DNA of 64,000 bases from Nonomuraea basaltis. Its GTDB lineage: Bacteria; Actinomycetota; Actinomycetes; Streptosporangiales; Streptosporangiaceae. The notes beneath the pieces are model-generated. The model was not told the DNA's origin. It worked only from the letters and a program-made list of their open reading frames with translations, and ran no database searches. Positions 51,261-62,298 of the stretch are shown piece by piece. Position 1 is the stretch's first letter. Each line of letters begins with the position of its first letter. Location: positions 1 through 64,000 of the forward strand of contig NZ_VCJS01000001.1 of NCBI RefSeq assembly GCF_005893125.1, read 5' to 3'. The translations under genes were made by a program, and so were the position numbers.

Positions 51261-51761
51261 TCAGACCTCCAGGGTGACGGGCCCGCCGACCAGCTCGCGG
51301 AGCCGGACGATCGCCTGATGCGTCTGGCTGCGTACGGTGCCGATCGAGCAACCCATGATCTTGGCCACTTCCGACTCGGAGAGGTCCTCGTAGTAGCGCA
51401 GCACCAGCACCGCCCGCTTGCGCACGGGCAGGGCACGAAGCGCCTGGCAGAGGGTGACGCGGGTGTCCACCTCGGCGGTACGGTCGCCGGTCGCCCGCTC
51501 GGGGACGGCATCGACCACGCGCTCGCGGCCCCAGCGGGGGCTCCGCCACCGGCCCACCTGTTCGTGGTACATCACCCGCCGCACATACGCCTCGGGATTG
51601 CCGCGAATCCGCCGCCAATGGCCGGCCGTCTTGGCGAGCGCGCTCTGCAGCAGGTCCTCGGCGGCGTGCTGGTCGTCGGTCAGGACGTAGGCGAGCCTGA
51701 TCAAGCTGTCCGAGCGGGCGACCACGAACTCGGCGAAGTCGCGTTGCTGATCGGGATGCAC
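51261..51761 (-). CDS. SigE-family ECF RNA polymerase sigma factor
   Basis: A 166-residue sigma factor. Region 2 is FVVARSDSLIRLAYVLTDDQHAAEDLLQ and region 4 is ALRALPVRKRAVLVLRYYEDLSESEVAKIMGCSIGTVRSQTHQAI. It belongs to the small SigE family common in actinomycetes. GTG start at 51761 with AAGGAG five bases upstream. It is followed by a membrane protein that probably controls it; the regulon is unknown. Confidence 0.93.
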   Translation of the reverse strand: MHPDQQRDFAEFVVARSDSLIRLAYVLTDDQHAAEDLLQSALAKTAGHWRRIRGNPEAYVRRVMYHEQVGRWRSPRWGRERVVDAVPERATGDRTAEVDTRVTLCQALRALPVRKRAVLVLRYYEDLSESEVAKIMGCSIGTVRSQTHQAIVRLRELVGGPVTLEV

Positions 51762-51903
51762 GAGTCTCCTTGGGATGGGTCTCGCTCTGTTTAGATGCGT
51801 CCGAGGCCATGTATCTATGGCGTACCGCCGAATGATGTGAGGACGCCGCAGCGCACGTCGCCGCGTCGGACCGTGCGGCTTTCCGAGACGGCGTTTACTT
51901 CGT

Positions 51904-51919
51904 TATATCGTTCGATATA
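51904..51919. promoter_or_regulatory. PadR operator: TATATCG-TT-CGATATA
   Basis: Perfect seven-base arms with a two-base spacer, in an AT-rich island 12 bases before the padR start. Palindromes of the ATAT type are typical PadR sites, so autoregulation of padR and the reductase gene is likely. Confidence 0.72.
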
Positions 51920-51930
51920 GCATCCGACCC

Positions 51931-52452
51931 ATGATGAACGCGCGTCGCACCCCCGGCGGGTTCGGCCCCACAGGGCGCTTCTTCGGGCCGGGCGAGCTGC
52001 GCCTGGCCGTCCTCGCCCTGGTCGCCGAGCAGCCCGCCCACGGCTACCAGGTCATGAGCCGCCTCGCTGACCGTTTCAACGGCACCTACGAGCCGAGCGC
52101 CGGCTCCATCTACCCCACACTCCAACTCCTCGAGGACGAAGGGCTCGTACGCGTCGAGCAGGCGGACGGCCGCAAGGTCCACCACGTCACCGAGGACGGT
52201 CGGCGCGCCGCCGAGGAGCAGGCCGACGAGATCGAGCGGCTCTGGGGCCGGGCGGCCACCCGGGGTGAATGGGGCATGTTCCGGGAGCCCGAGGCCGCCG
52301 AGATCGTCGGCCCGGCGCTGCGCCTTGTCAAGGCCGCCGTGAAGACGCTCGCCCACGCCCACGGCGACCCGAGGGTGATCGAGCGGATCCAGGAGATCTT
52401 CGTCGAGGCCCGCCACCGGATCGAGGAGCTCGACCCGAGGGGGACGCGATGA
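51931..52452 (+). CDS. PadR-family transcriptional regulator
   Basis: A 173-residue winged-helix repressor. The PadR signature ELRLAVLALVAEQPAHGYQVMSRL leads into YEPSAGSIYPTLQLLEDEGLV. The C-terminal helices (about 95-165) form the dimerisation region. Its stop overlaps the start of the siderophore-interacting protein gene by four bases, so both are expressed together, and an operator palindrome lies just upstream. PadR-SIP pairs are widespread in actinomycetes and linked to iron handling. Confidence 0.93.
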   Translation: MMNARRTPGGFGPTGRFFGPGELRLAVLALVAEQPAHGYQVMSRLADRFNGTYEPSAGSIYPTLQLLEDEGLVRVEQADGRKVHHVTEDGRRAAEEQADEIERLWGRAATRGEWGMFREPEAAEIVGPALRLVKAAVKTLAHAHGDPRVIERIQEIFVEARHRIEELDPRGTR

Positions 52453-53177
52453 CCGGCGCACGACAGACCGTGGCCCGCAGGCTGCTCGGCCGGATGCTCG
52501 TCGCGGGCGAGGTCGTCGAGATCGAGCAGATGACCGCCCGCATGCGGCGCATCAGGATCGGGGGTGAGGCCCTGGCCGGCCTGAAATGGACGCCCGGCCA
52601 GCACGTGCGGCTCCTGATCGACGCCGGCGGCCTGCTGGGCGGCGTCCTGCGGACGTACTCGATCTGGCGGTACGACCCGACTTGGGAGGCGATCGACCTG
52701 ATCGGGCACGACCACGGCGGCGACTCGCCGGGCGTTTCCTGGTTCAGGAACGCCAAGCCCGGCCAGGAGATCTCCTTCGCCAGGCCGGACGGGAGCTTCG
52801 TGGTGAGGGAGGCGCCGTACCACGTGTTCGCGGGGGAGGAGACGGCCTCGGTCGCGTTCGGCGCGATGCTGCGGGCGCTGCCGGCGGAGGCGGCGGTGTA
52901 CGGCGCCGTGGAGGCCGACCGGCCCGGCGAGCACCTCGCGCTGCCCAGGAAGCTGGTCGAGGTGGCACGGGACGGCGCGCCGGCGGCCGCGTCCCAGGTG
53001 TTGGTGGACGCGGTGCGGAAGCTGGACCTGCCGGCCGAGCCCGGGGTCGCCTATCTCGCCGGCGAGGCCCGCACGATCCAGGCCGTCCGCGCCCACCTGG
53101 TCGGGGAGCGTGGCTGGCAGCGCAGGGACGTGCGCACCAAGCCCTTCTGGGCGCCGGGCAGGCGCGGGCTCGACTAA
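52449..53177 (+). CDS. siderophore-interacting protein (FAD-dependent ferric-siderophore reductase, SIP type)
   Basis: A 242-residue flavoprotein that reduces ferric siderophores to free iron in the cytosol. The FAD domain motif RTYSIWRYD (RxYS/T) near residues 67-75 is present. The NAD(P)H domain carries AYLAGEARTIQAVRAHLVGERGW, followed by the typical end VRTKPFWAPGRRG. Start ATG overlaps the padR stop. It probably responds to iron through PadR. Confidence 0.92.
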   Translation: MTGARQTVARRLLGRMLVAGEVVEIEQMTARMRRIRIGGEALAGLKWTPGQHVRLLIDAGGLLGGVLRTYSIWRYDPTWEAIDLIGHDHGGDSPGVSWFRNAKPGQEISFARPDGSFVVREAPYHVFAGEETASVAFGAMLRALPAEAAVYGAVEADRPGEHLALPRKLVEVARDGAPAAASQVLVDAVRKLDLPAEPGVAYLAGEARTIQAVRAHLVGERGWQRRDVRTKPFWAPGRRGLD

Positions 53178-53285
53178 CGGCAGCCACCCCATCGGCTCCT
53201 CCCGGCTGACGTCCGGCGCGATGGCTCTGCTCATGCCCCCATGCATCGATCGGGCGCCCTGGACGTCGACATGCCCATGATCCGT

Positions 53286-53309
53286 GATAATAATACCGGT
53301 ATAGTTATC
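53286..53309. promoter_or_regulatory. 24-bp interrupted palindrome upstream of methionine aminopeptidase
   Basis: GATAA-TA-ATACCGGTAT-AG-TTATC is symmetric about 53297/53298 except for the two bases on each side of the core. It is AT-rich in GC-rich surroundings and ends 21 bases before the GTG start, a likely operator and promoter region. Confidence 0.6.
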
Positions 53310-53330
53310 GACAGGAAGCCGGGAGGGGCC

Positions 53331-54098
53331 GTGATCGAGCTGAAGAGCGCCGGGGAGATCGACGCGATGCGGGAGGCGGGCCGGGTGGTCGCCGCCGTCC
53401 ACGCCGCGGTGCGGGAGCAGGCCGCCGTCGGCGTGTCGCTCAAGCGGCTCGACGAGGTGGCGCGGACGGTCATCGAGGAGGCGCGGGCGGGGTCGTCGTT
53501 CCTCGGCTACCACCCGTCGTTCGGCGCCACCCCGTATCCGGGCGTGATCTGCGCGTCCGTGAACGGGGTCATGCTGCACGGCCTGCCGACGCCGTACCGA
53601 CTGCGGGACGGCGACCTGCTCAGCGTGGACTGCGCCGCGTACGTCGACGGCTGGCACGCCGACGGCACGGTGAGCTTCACGGTCGGCGAGCCGCGCGCGG
53701 AGGACCTGAAGCTGATCAGGGTGGCGGAGGAGACGCTGGCCGCCGGCATCGAGGCGGCCGTGCCCGGCGGCCGGATGGGGGACATCGGCCATGCCATGTC
53801 CACGGTCGGGCGCGGCGCCGGCTACGGCATGCAGAACGACTTCGGCGGCCACGGCATCGGGCGGGCCATGCACGAGTCGCCGTTCGTGCCCAACGAGGCC
53901 CGCCGGGGGCGCGGCCTGCGACTGCGACCGGGCCTGGTGATCGCGATCGAGCCGAGCCTGATGGCCGGGGGCGGCGACGGCTACTACATGGCCGAGGACG
54001 GCTGGTCGGTGTGCTCCGGCGACGGCAGCAGGAGCGTGCACGTCGAGCACACGGTCGCCATCACCGCCGACGGCCCGGTCATCCTCACCTTGCCCTAG
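53331..54098 (+). CDS. map: methionine aminopeptidase, type I
   Basis: Removes the initiator methionine from new proteins. 255 residues. All five metal ligands are present: D100, D111, H174, E207 and E239, plus H83 in the substrate site. No N-terminal zinc-finger extension. GTG start at 53331 with GGGAGGGG before it; the frame from 53241 would add an atypical tail containing the palindrome. Actinomycetes often carry more than one map gene, and this one stands apart from the ribosomal protein cluster, so it may be the non-housekeeping copy. Confidence 0.94.
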   Translation: MIELKSAGEIDAMREAGRVVAAVHAAVREQAAVGVSLKRLDEVARTVIEEARAGSSFLGYHPSFGATPYPGVICASVNGVMLHGLPTPYRLRDGDLLSVDCAAYVDGWHADGTVSFTVGEPRAEDLKLIRVAEETLAAGIEAAVPGGRMGDIGHAMSTVGRGAGYGMQNDFGGHGIGRAMHESPFVPNEARRGRGLRLRPGLVIAIEPSLMAGGGDGYYMAEDGWSVCSGDGSRSVHVEHTVAITADGPVILTLP

Positions 54099-54114
54099 CG
54101 GCCCGCCGCCGTGC

Positions 54115-56272
<2,158 letters not shown>

Positions 56273-57635
56273 GACCACGGCCACGATGTTCCCGGCGGCC
56301 AGGTCCTCGGCGCGCTCCCACGGGCGGCCGCGCAGCACGATGAGGTCGGCGCCCAGCCCGGGTGCGATCCTGCCCACGGGCATGCCGATCGCGTCGGCGG
56401 CGTCCGAGGTGGCCGCGCGCAGCGCCGCCCCGGCGTCCAGGCCGAGGATCTTCGTCATGTGGACGACCTCGGCGAGCTGGTCGCCGAAGCGCACGTGGTG
56501 GCCGTTGGCGTCGGTGCCGAGCACGAACCGCACGCCCAGCGCGGCGGCCTGGGCGAGCAGCACGTCCCGGGTGGCGACCAGCTCGGCGGCCTTGGCCCGG
56601 GCCTCGGCGGTGACCGGCACGCGGCCCTCCGCGATGGCCTCGTTGATCAGCAGCGTCGGCGCGACCGGCGTGCCGCGGGCGGCCAGGGCCTCGGCAAGGT
56701 CCTTGCTCATGAGCGTGCCGTGCTCGATCGAGTCGGCGCCCTCCTCGACCGCGACGCGGATGCCGTCCTCGGAGTGGGCGTGCGCGGCCACCCGCATGCC
56801 GAGCGCGTGCGCCTCGTCCACGACCGCCTTGATCTCGTCGCGGGTGTAGTTGCGCCAGGCGTTCCTGTCGCCGATCGACAGCACGCCGCCGCTGGTGGTG
56901 AGCTTGATGCCGTCCATGCCGGCGCGGGCCCACGTACGCACGAGCTTGCGGCACTCGTCCGGGCCGTCGGCCGTGGGCTTGCGCAGCGGGTACGCCGGCG
57001 GCACGAAGAGATCGTTGTGCCCGGCCGTCATGCCCACCACGCCGTGCACCTGGATGCGCGGCCCCGGCAGCACCCCGGCGTCGAACGCGCGGCGCAGCGC
57101 GATCTGCGCCTCGTCGCCCGCCAGGTCGCGCAGCGTCGTCACGCCGTGCCGCATGGCCTGCTGGGCGTGGGCGGCGCCGTGCAGCACCTGCTCGTCGCGG
57201 GAGGTGACCAGCGGCCAGGTCGCGAAGTCCGGCGGGTCGCCGGCGCCGGCGTACCCGACGAGGTGGACGTGCGTGTCCACCAGGCCGGGGAGCACGCAGA
57301 GATCGTCGTGTCGGGCGGTGGCGGGCCGGACGTCGATGATCCGGTCGGGCTCCCAGCTCAGGTCGGCGGGGCCACGGTATTCGGTACCGTCCCAGAGGGG
57401 GATTCCGTCGAGTCTCATTTCACGATCGACGCTACCGGAGCCTCAAGGCGGCTGGAGGGATCTACGGTCCTCACGCTGCCCTCTCGTAGGGACCTACAGG
57501 CTCGGCCAGCGGTTTTCCGCACTTCCCCGTCAATGGAGAGCCGCTCGGCGCACTGCCCCAAATCACCGTCACACGACGGTAATAATCCCTGGATAGCGTC
57601 CTGACCTGCATGTTCACCGCCGCTCAAGGAGAATT

Positions 57636-58688
57636 ATGGCTACCTTCGACCGCCGTGCGTTCCTGCGGACAACAGGTCTGGCCGGCCTGGCGCTCGGTCT
57701 GGCCGCCTGCGGTGACGGCGGCACGACCACCACCACGTCCTCCGGCGGCGACGGGTTCGGGGCGGTGAAGCTGCAGCTCTCCTGGAAGAAGAACGTCGAG
57801 TTCGCGGGCGAGTACTTCGCCGACAGCAAGGGGTATTTCACGTCGGCCGGGTTCTCCCAGGTGGAGCTGCTGTCCGGCGGCGGCTCCGGCACCTCGGTCG
57901 AGTCCGGCCTGGCCACCGGCCGCTGCTGGGCGGGCCTGTCCGCGCCGACCATCACCGCCCCCGCCATCCTCCAGGGTGCCCCGCTGAAGATCGTCGGCGC
58001 GACCTTCCAGAAGAACCCGTTCGCCATCGTCTCCCTGAGCAAGAACCCGATCGAGCAGGCCAAGGACCTCGTCGGCAAGCGGATCGGCGTGCAGGACTCC
58101 AACGAGCTGGTCTGGAACGCGCTGCTCAAGGCCAACGGCATCGACCCGGCGAGCGTCAAGCGGGTGCCGTTCCAGTCCGACCCGTCGATGCTCACCTCCG
58201 GCCAGCTCGACGGGTACGTCGGCTTCGTCACCAGCGGCCCCGTACGGCTGAGGATGCAGGGCCACGATCCCGCGTACCTGCTGCTCGCCGACGCCGGACT
58301 GCCGCTCGTCGCCGAGACGTTCACCGTGACCCAGCAGACCATCGACAGCGAGCGCGACAAGCTCAAGGCGTTCCTGACCGCCGAGATCAAGGGCTGGAAG
58401 GACGCCGTCGCCGACCCCGCGCGCTCCGCCGAGCTGGCCGCCACCGTCTACGGCAAGGACCAGAACCTCGACGTCAAGGAGCAGACCGAGGAGGCCAAGA
58501 TGCAGAACGAGCTCGTCGTCACCCCCGACGCCAAGGCCAACGGCCTGTTCACGATGACGCCCGAGCTGATCGAGCAGAACATCGCCTCCCTCGCCAAGGC
58601 CGGGCTGAACATCAAGGCCGAGCAGCTGTTCGACCTGACGATCCTGGACGAGATCTACAAGGCCGACCCGAGCCTGAAGCCGTCATGA
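57636..58688 (+). CDS. NMT1/ThiY-type ABC transporter substrate-binding lipoprotein
   Basis: A 350-residue extracytoplasmic binding protein. The twin-arginine signal [10 protein letters not shown] (R6-R7) ends in a lipobox LAAC (C25), so it is probably a Tat-exported lipoprotein. The NMT1/THI5-like fold shows [24 protein letters not shown] and [11 protein letters not shown]. This family binds pyrimidines, formylaminopyrimidine or sulfonates. The first gene of a four-gene operon; AAGGAG precedes the ATG. Confidence 0.93.
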   Translation: MATFDRRAFLRTTGLAGLALGLAACGDGGTTTTTSSGGDGFGAVKLQLSWKKNVEFAGEYFADSKGYFTSAGFSQVELLSGGGSGTSVESGLATGRCWAGLSAPTITAPAILQGAPLKIVGATFQKNPFAIVSLSKNPIEQAKDLVGKRIGVQDSNELVWNALLKANGIDPASVKRVPFQSDPSMLTSGQLDGYVGFVTSGPVRLRMQGHDPAYLLLADAGLPLVAETFTVTQQTIDSERDKLKAFLTAEIKGWKDAVADPARSAELAATVYGKDQNLDVKEQTEEAKMQNELVVTPDAKANGLFTMTPELIEQNIASLAKAGLNIKAEQLFDLTILDEIYKADPSLKPS

Positions 58689-59437
58689 GCGGGATCAGCA
58701 TCACCGGGCTGAGCAAGACCTTCGGCAAGGGCCTGACCGCCGTCGACGGCGTGGACCTCCAGACGCCGAAGGGCTCGTTCCTGTCGCTGCTCGGCCCGTC
58801 CGGCTGCGGCAAGTCGACGGTGCTGCGCATCCTGGCCGGCCTGGAGGAGCCGACCAGCGGCGAGCTCCGGGTGAACGGCGAGACCCCCGAGGAGCTGCGC
58901 CGCGGTCACCATCTCGGCATCGCCTTCCAGGACTCGGCGCTCCTGGCTTGGCGCAGCGTCGCGGCCAACATCCGGCTGCCGCTGGAGGTCGCCGGGATCA
59001 GGCCGGAGCCCGGCGTGATCGACGACCTGATCAAGCTGGTCGGCCTGGAGGGGTTCGAGAAGGCCAGGCCCGCCGAGCTGTCCGGCGGCATGCGCCAGCG
59101 CGTGTCCATCGCCCGCGCCCTCGTGGTCAAGCCCAGCGTGCTGCTGCTGGACGAGCCGTTCGGCGCCCTCGACGAAATGACCAGGCAGCGGCTCAACCTG
59201 GAGCTGCTGCGCATCTGGACGGAGAAGCCGGCCACCACCTTGATGGTCACGCACGGCATCGGCGAGGCCGTCTTCCTGTCCGACGTGGTCGCCGTCATGA
59301 GCCCCCGCCCCGGGCGCGTGGTGGAGCTGGTGGAGATCGGCCTGCCGCGCCCGCGTACGCCCGGCATGATGCGCATGCCCGAGTTCCACGCCATCCACGA
59401 CCACCTCACCGACCTGTTGTTCGGGCACGGCTCATGA
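58685..59437 (+). CDS. ABC transporter ATP-binding protein (SsuB/ThiZ-like)
   Basis: The 250-residue ATPase of the importer. Walker [11 protein letters not shown]-loop FQDSALLAW, signature LSGGMRQR, Walker B LLLDEP, switch His in VTHGIGEA. The start overlaps the binding-protein stop by four bases (ATGA), and its own stop overlaps the first permease gene in the same way. Confidence 0.95.
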   Translation: MSGISITGLSKTFGKGLTAVDGVDLQTPKGSFLSLLGPSGCGKSTVLRILAGLEEPTSGELRVNGETPEELRRGHHLGIAFQDSALLAWRSVAANIRLPLEVAGIRPEPGVIDDLIKLVGLEGFEKARPAELSGGMRQRVSIARALVVKPSVLLLDEPFGALDEMTRQRLNLELLRIWTEKPATTLMVTHGIGEAVFLSDVVAVMSPRPGRVVELVEIGLPRPRTPGMMRMPEFHAIHDHLTDLLFGHGS

Positions 59438-60183
59438 GACGGGCCCAGGGCCTGGCCGGTGTCGTCGCCCTCGTCGGGCTCTGGTGGCTGCTGGCCGTGA
59501 CCGTGTTCGCCGGCGGGGGCGCGGTGCCCACCCCGTGGGCGGTGCTGGCCTCGATGGGCCAGGACGGCTGGGCCTTCTACGGCCCGAACGCCGCCGCCAC
59601 CGTGTCCGCCGCGGTCCAGGGCTTCCTGTGGGGCAACGGGCTGGCCATCGGCGTGGCGCTGCTGGTGCTGCTCGTGCCGCGGCTGGAGGCCGTCGCCACC
59701 CAGCTCGCGGTGATCAGCTACTGCGTGCCGCTGCTGGCCATCGGGCCCATCGTGCTGGTCGTCTTCGGCGGCGACGCCACCGTGGTGTTCCTCGCCGCCA
59801 TCTCCGTCTTCTTCACCACGCTCATCGGCGCCCTGCTCGGGCTGCGCTCCGCCGACCGGGCGAGCCTCGACCTCATCACCGTGTACGGCGGCGGCCGCCT
59901 CGCCAGGCTCCGCTACGTGCAGATCGTCTCCGCCCTGCCCAGCACGTTCGCCGGGCTGAAGATCTCCGCGCCCTCCGCGCTGCTCGGCGCCGTCATCGGC
60001 GAGTACCTCGGCAGCAACGACCAGGGGCTCGGCGTCTCCCTGATGATCTCCCAGCAGCAGTTCCAGGTGCCGCGCACCTGGGGGCTCGCGCTCGTATCCG
60101 GCCTGATCGCCGGGCTCGGGTACGCCGCCGTCGCGCTCGTCGCCCGCGTGGTCACCCCCTGGTCGAGAGGCGAATCACCGTGA
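59434..60183 (+). CDS. ABC transporter permease 1
   Basis: A 249-residue permease with about six helices and the EAA-type loop [29 protein letters not shown]. It belongs to the SsuC/TauC class. It overlaps the ATPase gene and the second permease gene by four bases each. Most transporters of this class use one permease as a homodimer; here two different ones are encoded. Confidence 0.92.
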   Translation: MRRAQGLAGVVALVGLWWLLAVTVFAGGGAVPTPWAVLASMGQDGWAFYGPNAAATVSAAVQGFLWGNGLAIGVALLVLLVPRLEAVATQLAVISYCVPLLAIGPIVLVVFGGDATVVFLAAISVFFTTLIGALLGLRSADRASLDLITVYGGGRLARLRYVQIVSALPSTFAGLKISAPSALLGAVIGEYLGSNDQGLGVSLMISQQQFQVPRTWGLALVSGLIAGLGYAAVALVARVVTPWSRGESP

Positions 60184-60959
60184 TCGGCCGCACCGTGCTG
60201 AGGATCGTCGGGCCCCTCGTGCCGTCCGTGGTCATCGTCGTGGCCGCGTGGTGGCTGCTGCTGGAGGCGTTCGGGATCAGCCCGCTCGTGGGGAAGCGGC
60301 CGCCGCAGGTCTGGGCGTACCTGACGGGGTCGGCCGCCCACCGGGAGGCCGTGTTCGGCGCGCTGGGCATCACGATCAGGGACGCCGCCGTCGGCTTCGC
60401 CTCGGGGATGGTCGCCGCCACGGCCGTTGCCGTGGTTTTCGTGCTGTTCAGGACCGTCGAGCAGACGTTCATGCCGGTCGCGATGCTGCTGCGGTCGGTG
60501 CCGCTCGTGGTGATGACCCCGCTGATCACGCTGATCTTCGGCCGGGACCTGATGGGCGTGGCCGTCATCGGCGGCATCGTCGTGTTCTTCCCCGCGCTGG
60601 TGAACATCGCCTTCGGCCTGAGGTCCGCCTCCCCGCAGGCCGGCGACCTGATCATGGCGTACGGTGGCACGCGCCTGACCGTCCTGCGCAAGGTGGCCGT
60701 GCCGACCGCGATGCCCTCGGTCTTCGCCTCCGCCCGGATCTCCGTGCCCGCCTCCATCATCGGCGCGCTCATCGCCGAGTGGCTGGCCACCGGGCAGGGC
60801 ATCGGCGCCGAGATCCTGCGGGCGATCGGCGGGTTCCGGTACGACGAGGTGTGGGCCGACATCGTGGTGGTCACGGCCGTGTCCATCCTCGCGTACGCGG
60901 TGGTCGGCGTCGTCGAGTCCCTGGTCCTGGCCCGCTTCGCCGATCGCCGCCCCTCGTGA
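60180..60959 (+). CDS. ABC transporter permease 2
   Basis: A 259-residue permease with about six helices; the EAA-type loop is AYGGTRLTVLRKVAVPTAMPSVFASARIS. GTG start overlapping the permease 1 stop. It shows only general resemblance to permease 1, so the pair is probably a heterodimer in the membrane rather than a recent duplication. Confidence 0.92.
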   Translation: MIGRTVLRIVGPLVPSVVIVVAAWWLLLEAFGISPLVGKRPPQVWAYLTGSAAHREAVFGALGITIRDAAVGFASGMVAATAVAVVFVLFRTVEQTFMPVAMLLRSVPLVVMTPLITLIFGRDLMGVAVIGGIVVFFPALVNIAFGLRSASPQAGDLIMAYGGTRLTVLRKVAVPTAMPSVFASARISVPASIIGALIAEWLATGQGIGAEILRAIGGFRYDEVWADIVVVTAVSILAYAVVGVVESLVLARFADRRPS

Positions 60960-61323
60960 CGTGAACCCGATGCTCGGCCCGCACACCCCGCGCCCCGTAC
61001 GCGCAGGGTGGCCGCGGGACGACCGGCACGGCACCGAAGGCGGCGGCCGGTGGCCGAGCCCGTCCTCATGGGCCGGCGCGCGGGTGTGGCGCCCGCCCCC
61101 GAGCCGGGTCGGGGAACGCCGGGCGGGAAGGGCAGGTGCGGGCCCGGAGAAGGTGAACGGAAGTGCGGGGCCGGCCCGGAGACGCCGGGCGGAAAGGCGG
61201 GCCCGGCCGCGGTCCAGTGTGCGGGGGGAGACGCGGCCGGGCCCGCTGGGAGGGGAGCGCTTGGGCGTGCGGTGGGAAACCGGCTTGGGGTGTGGCCGGT
61301 GAAGCCCTGCGCTCCCGTGGCTC
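60960..61323. other. 364-base gene-free interval, GC-rich, with a strong hairpin
   Basis: Repeated GCCGGGCGG and GGGCCC strings without a credible gene. It contains the terminator annotated at 61197-61246. Confidence 0.5.
61197..61246. terminator. strong bidirectional hairpin between the importer operon and CAP gene
   Basis: Perfect 15-base arms GCGGGCCCGGCCGCG and CGCGGCCGGGCCCGC enclose a 20-base loop, between two convergent transcription units. No T-run. Confidence 0.65.
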
Positions 61324-62112
61324 TCAGTGGGCGCCGAAGTCCTGTGTCCAGGTCGGGCCCTTGGCGTTGTGCCCGACGCCGATGTGGGTGAAGGCGCAGT
61401 TCATGATGTTGGCTCGGTGACCGGGGCTGTTGAGCCAAGCCCTGACCACGGCGGCGGCGCTGGGCTGGCCCTTGGCGATGTTCTCGGCCGCCCTGGTGAA
61501 GGCGAAGCCGGTCGCCCGGATGCGCCGGTCGAACGTGCGGCCGTCGCGCGAGTCGTGGTCGAAGTAGTTGTTCGCCGCCATGTCCGCCGAGTGCCGGTCG
61601 GCGGCCAGGTGCAGCTTGGCGTCGTGGACGAGGGGGCGGCAGCCGTTCTTGGCCCTGGCCTCGTTGGTGAGCTTGACGACCGCCGTCTCCGCCGCCGAGG
61701 CGAAGCCCCCGCTCGCGGCCGGGCGCCCGCACGACAGCTTCACGGGGCGCGACTGGCTGGTCCGGCCCTGCGCGTCGAGCGCGACCACGTAGTAGCGGCG
61801 CGCGGTGCCGGAGCAGCCGGCGCCGGCGGTGATGCGCCCGTTGCCGACGATCTGCGAGCCGCTCTTGACGACGCGGTCGGGGCCCGTTACGGCCACCGTG
61901 ATGCGTACCCGGAGGCGGGTTTTGTCCGCGCATCCGGTCCTGACGGCCGAGCCCCGTACCTTGCCCTTGGACACGAGCGGCTTGACCGCGACCACGCGGC
62001 ACGCCTGCGTCGCGGTCTGCGGCTTCGCGTTCGCCGCCTGCGCGGCGGGCGCGGGGAAGCTCAATGCCGCCAGACTCCCGAGACAGGCCAACGCCTGGAG
62101 CTGTCTGCGCAT
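61324..62112 (-). CDS. secreted CAP (SCP-like) domain protein
   Basis: A 262-residue exported protein. The signal peptide MRRQLQALACLGSLAALSFPAPAAQA is cleaved at about residue 26. A central beta-rich region of unknown type (GCADKTRLRVRITVAV) precedes the C-terminal CAP domain: LTNEARAKNGCRPLVHDAKLHLAA, HSADMAANNYFDHDS, AENIAKG, WLNSPGHRANIMN. CAP-domain ligand His and Glu residues are present (HSADM, AENI). GGAGG lies before ATG 62112; the frame to 62211 has no signal peptide. Confidence 0.9.
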   Translation of the reverse strand: MRRQLQALACLGSLAALSFPAPAAQAANAKPQTATQACRVVAVKPLVSKGKVRGSAVRTGCADKTRLRVRITVAVTGPDRVVKSGSQIVGNGRITAGAGCSGTARRYYVVALDAQGRTSQSRPVKLSCGRPAASGGFASAAETAVVKLTNEARAKNGCRPLVHDAKLHLAADRHSADMAANNYFDHDSRDGRTFDRRIRATGFAFTRAAENIAKGQPSAAAVVRAWLNSPGHRANIMNCAFTHIGVGHNAKGPTWTQDFGAH

Positions 62113-62256
62113 TTGTCCTCCGGTTGAGGGCTCGACACTGCGTCGAATCCGCATTCTGGTCCTCCAAAGTCGGCCATGTCCCGAAAAGTCGACCCATACC
62201 TGGAGCTCCAAGTGGCCGAATTGTGATGGGACACGCGCCGAGCTCGGTAAACCATA

Positions 62257-62283
62257 GCGGCCCCCTGGACGTCAGAGGGCCGC
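62257..62283 (-). terminator. hairpin terminator of the carboxypeptidase gene
   Basis: GCGGCCC and GGGCCGC pair over seven bases with three further pairs inside, 16 bases past the stop of the minus-strand gene at 62299. Confidence 0.55.
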
Positions 62284-62298
62284 GGGGTCAGCGGGTGG

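Noticed and set aside
60960..61323. Possible tandem repeat of GCCGGGCGG
   Set aside because: The copies are short, irregularly spaced and expected in such GC-rich DNA; only the perfect 15-base inverted repeat was kept.
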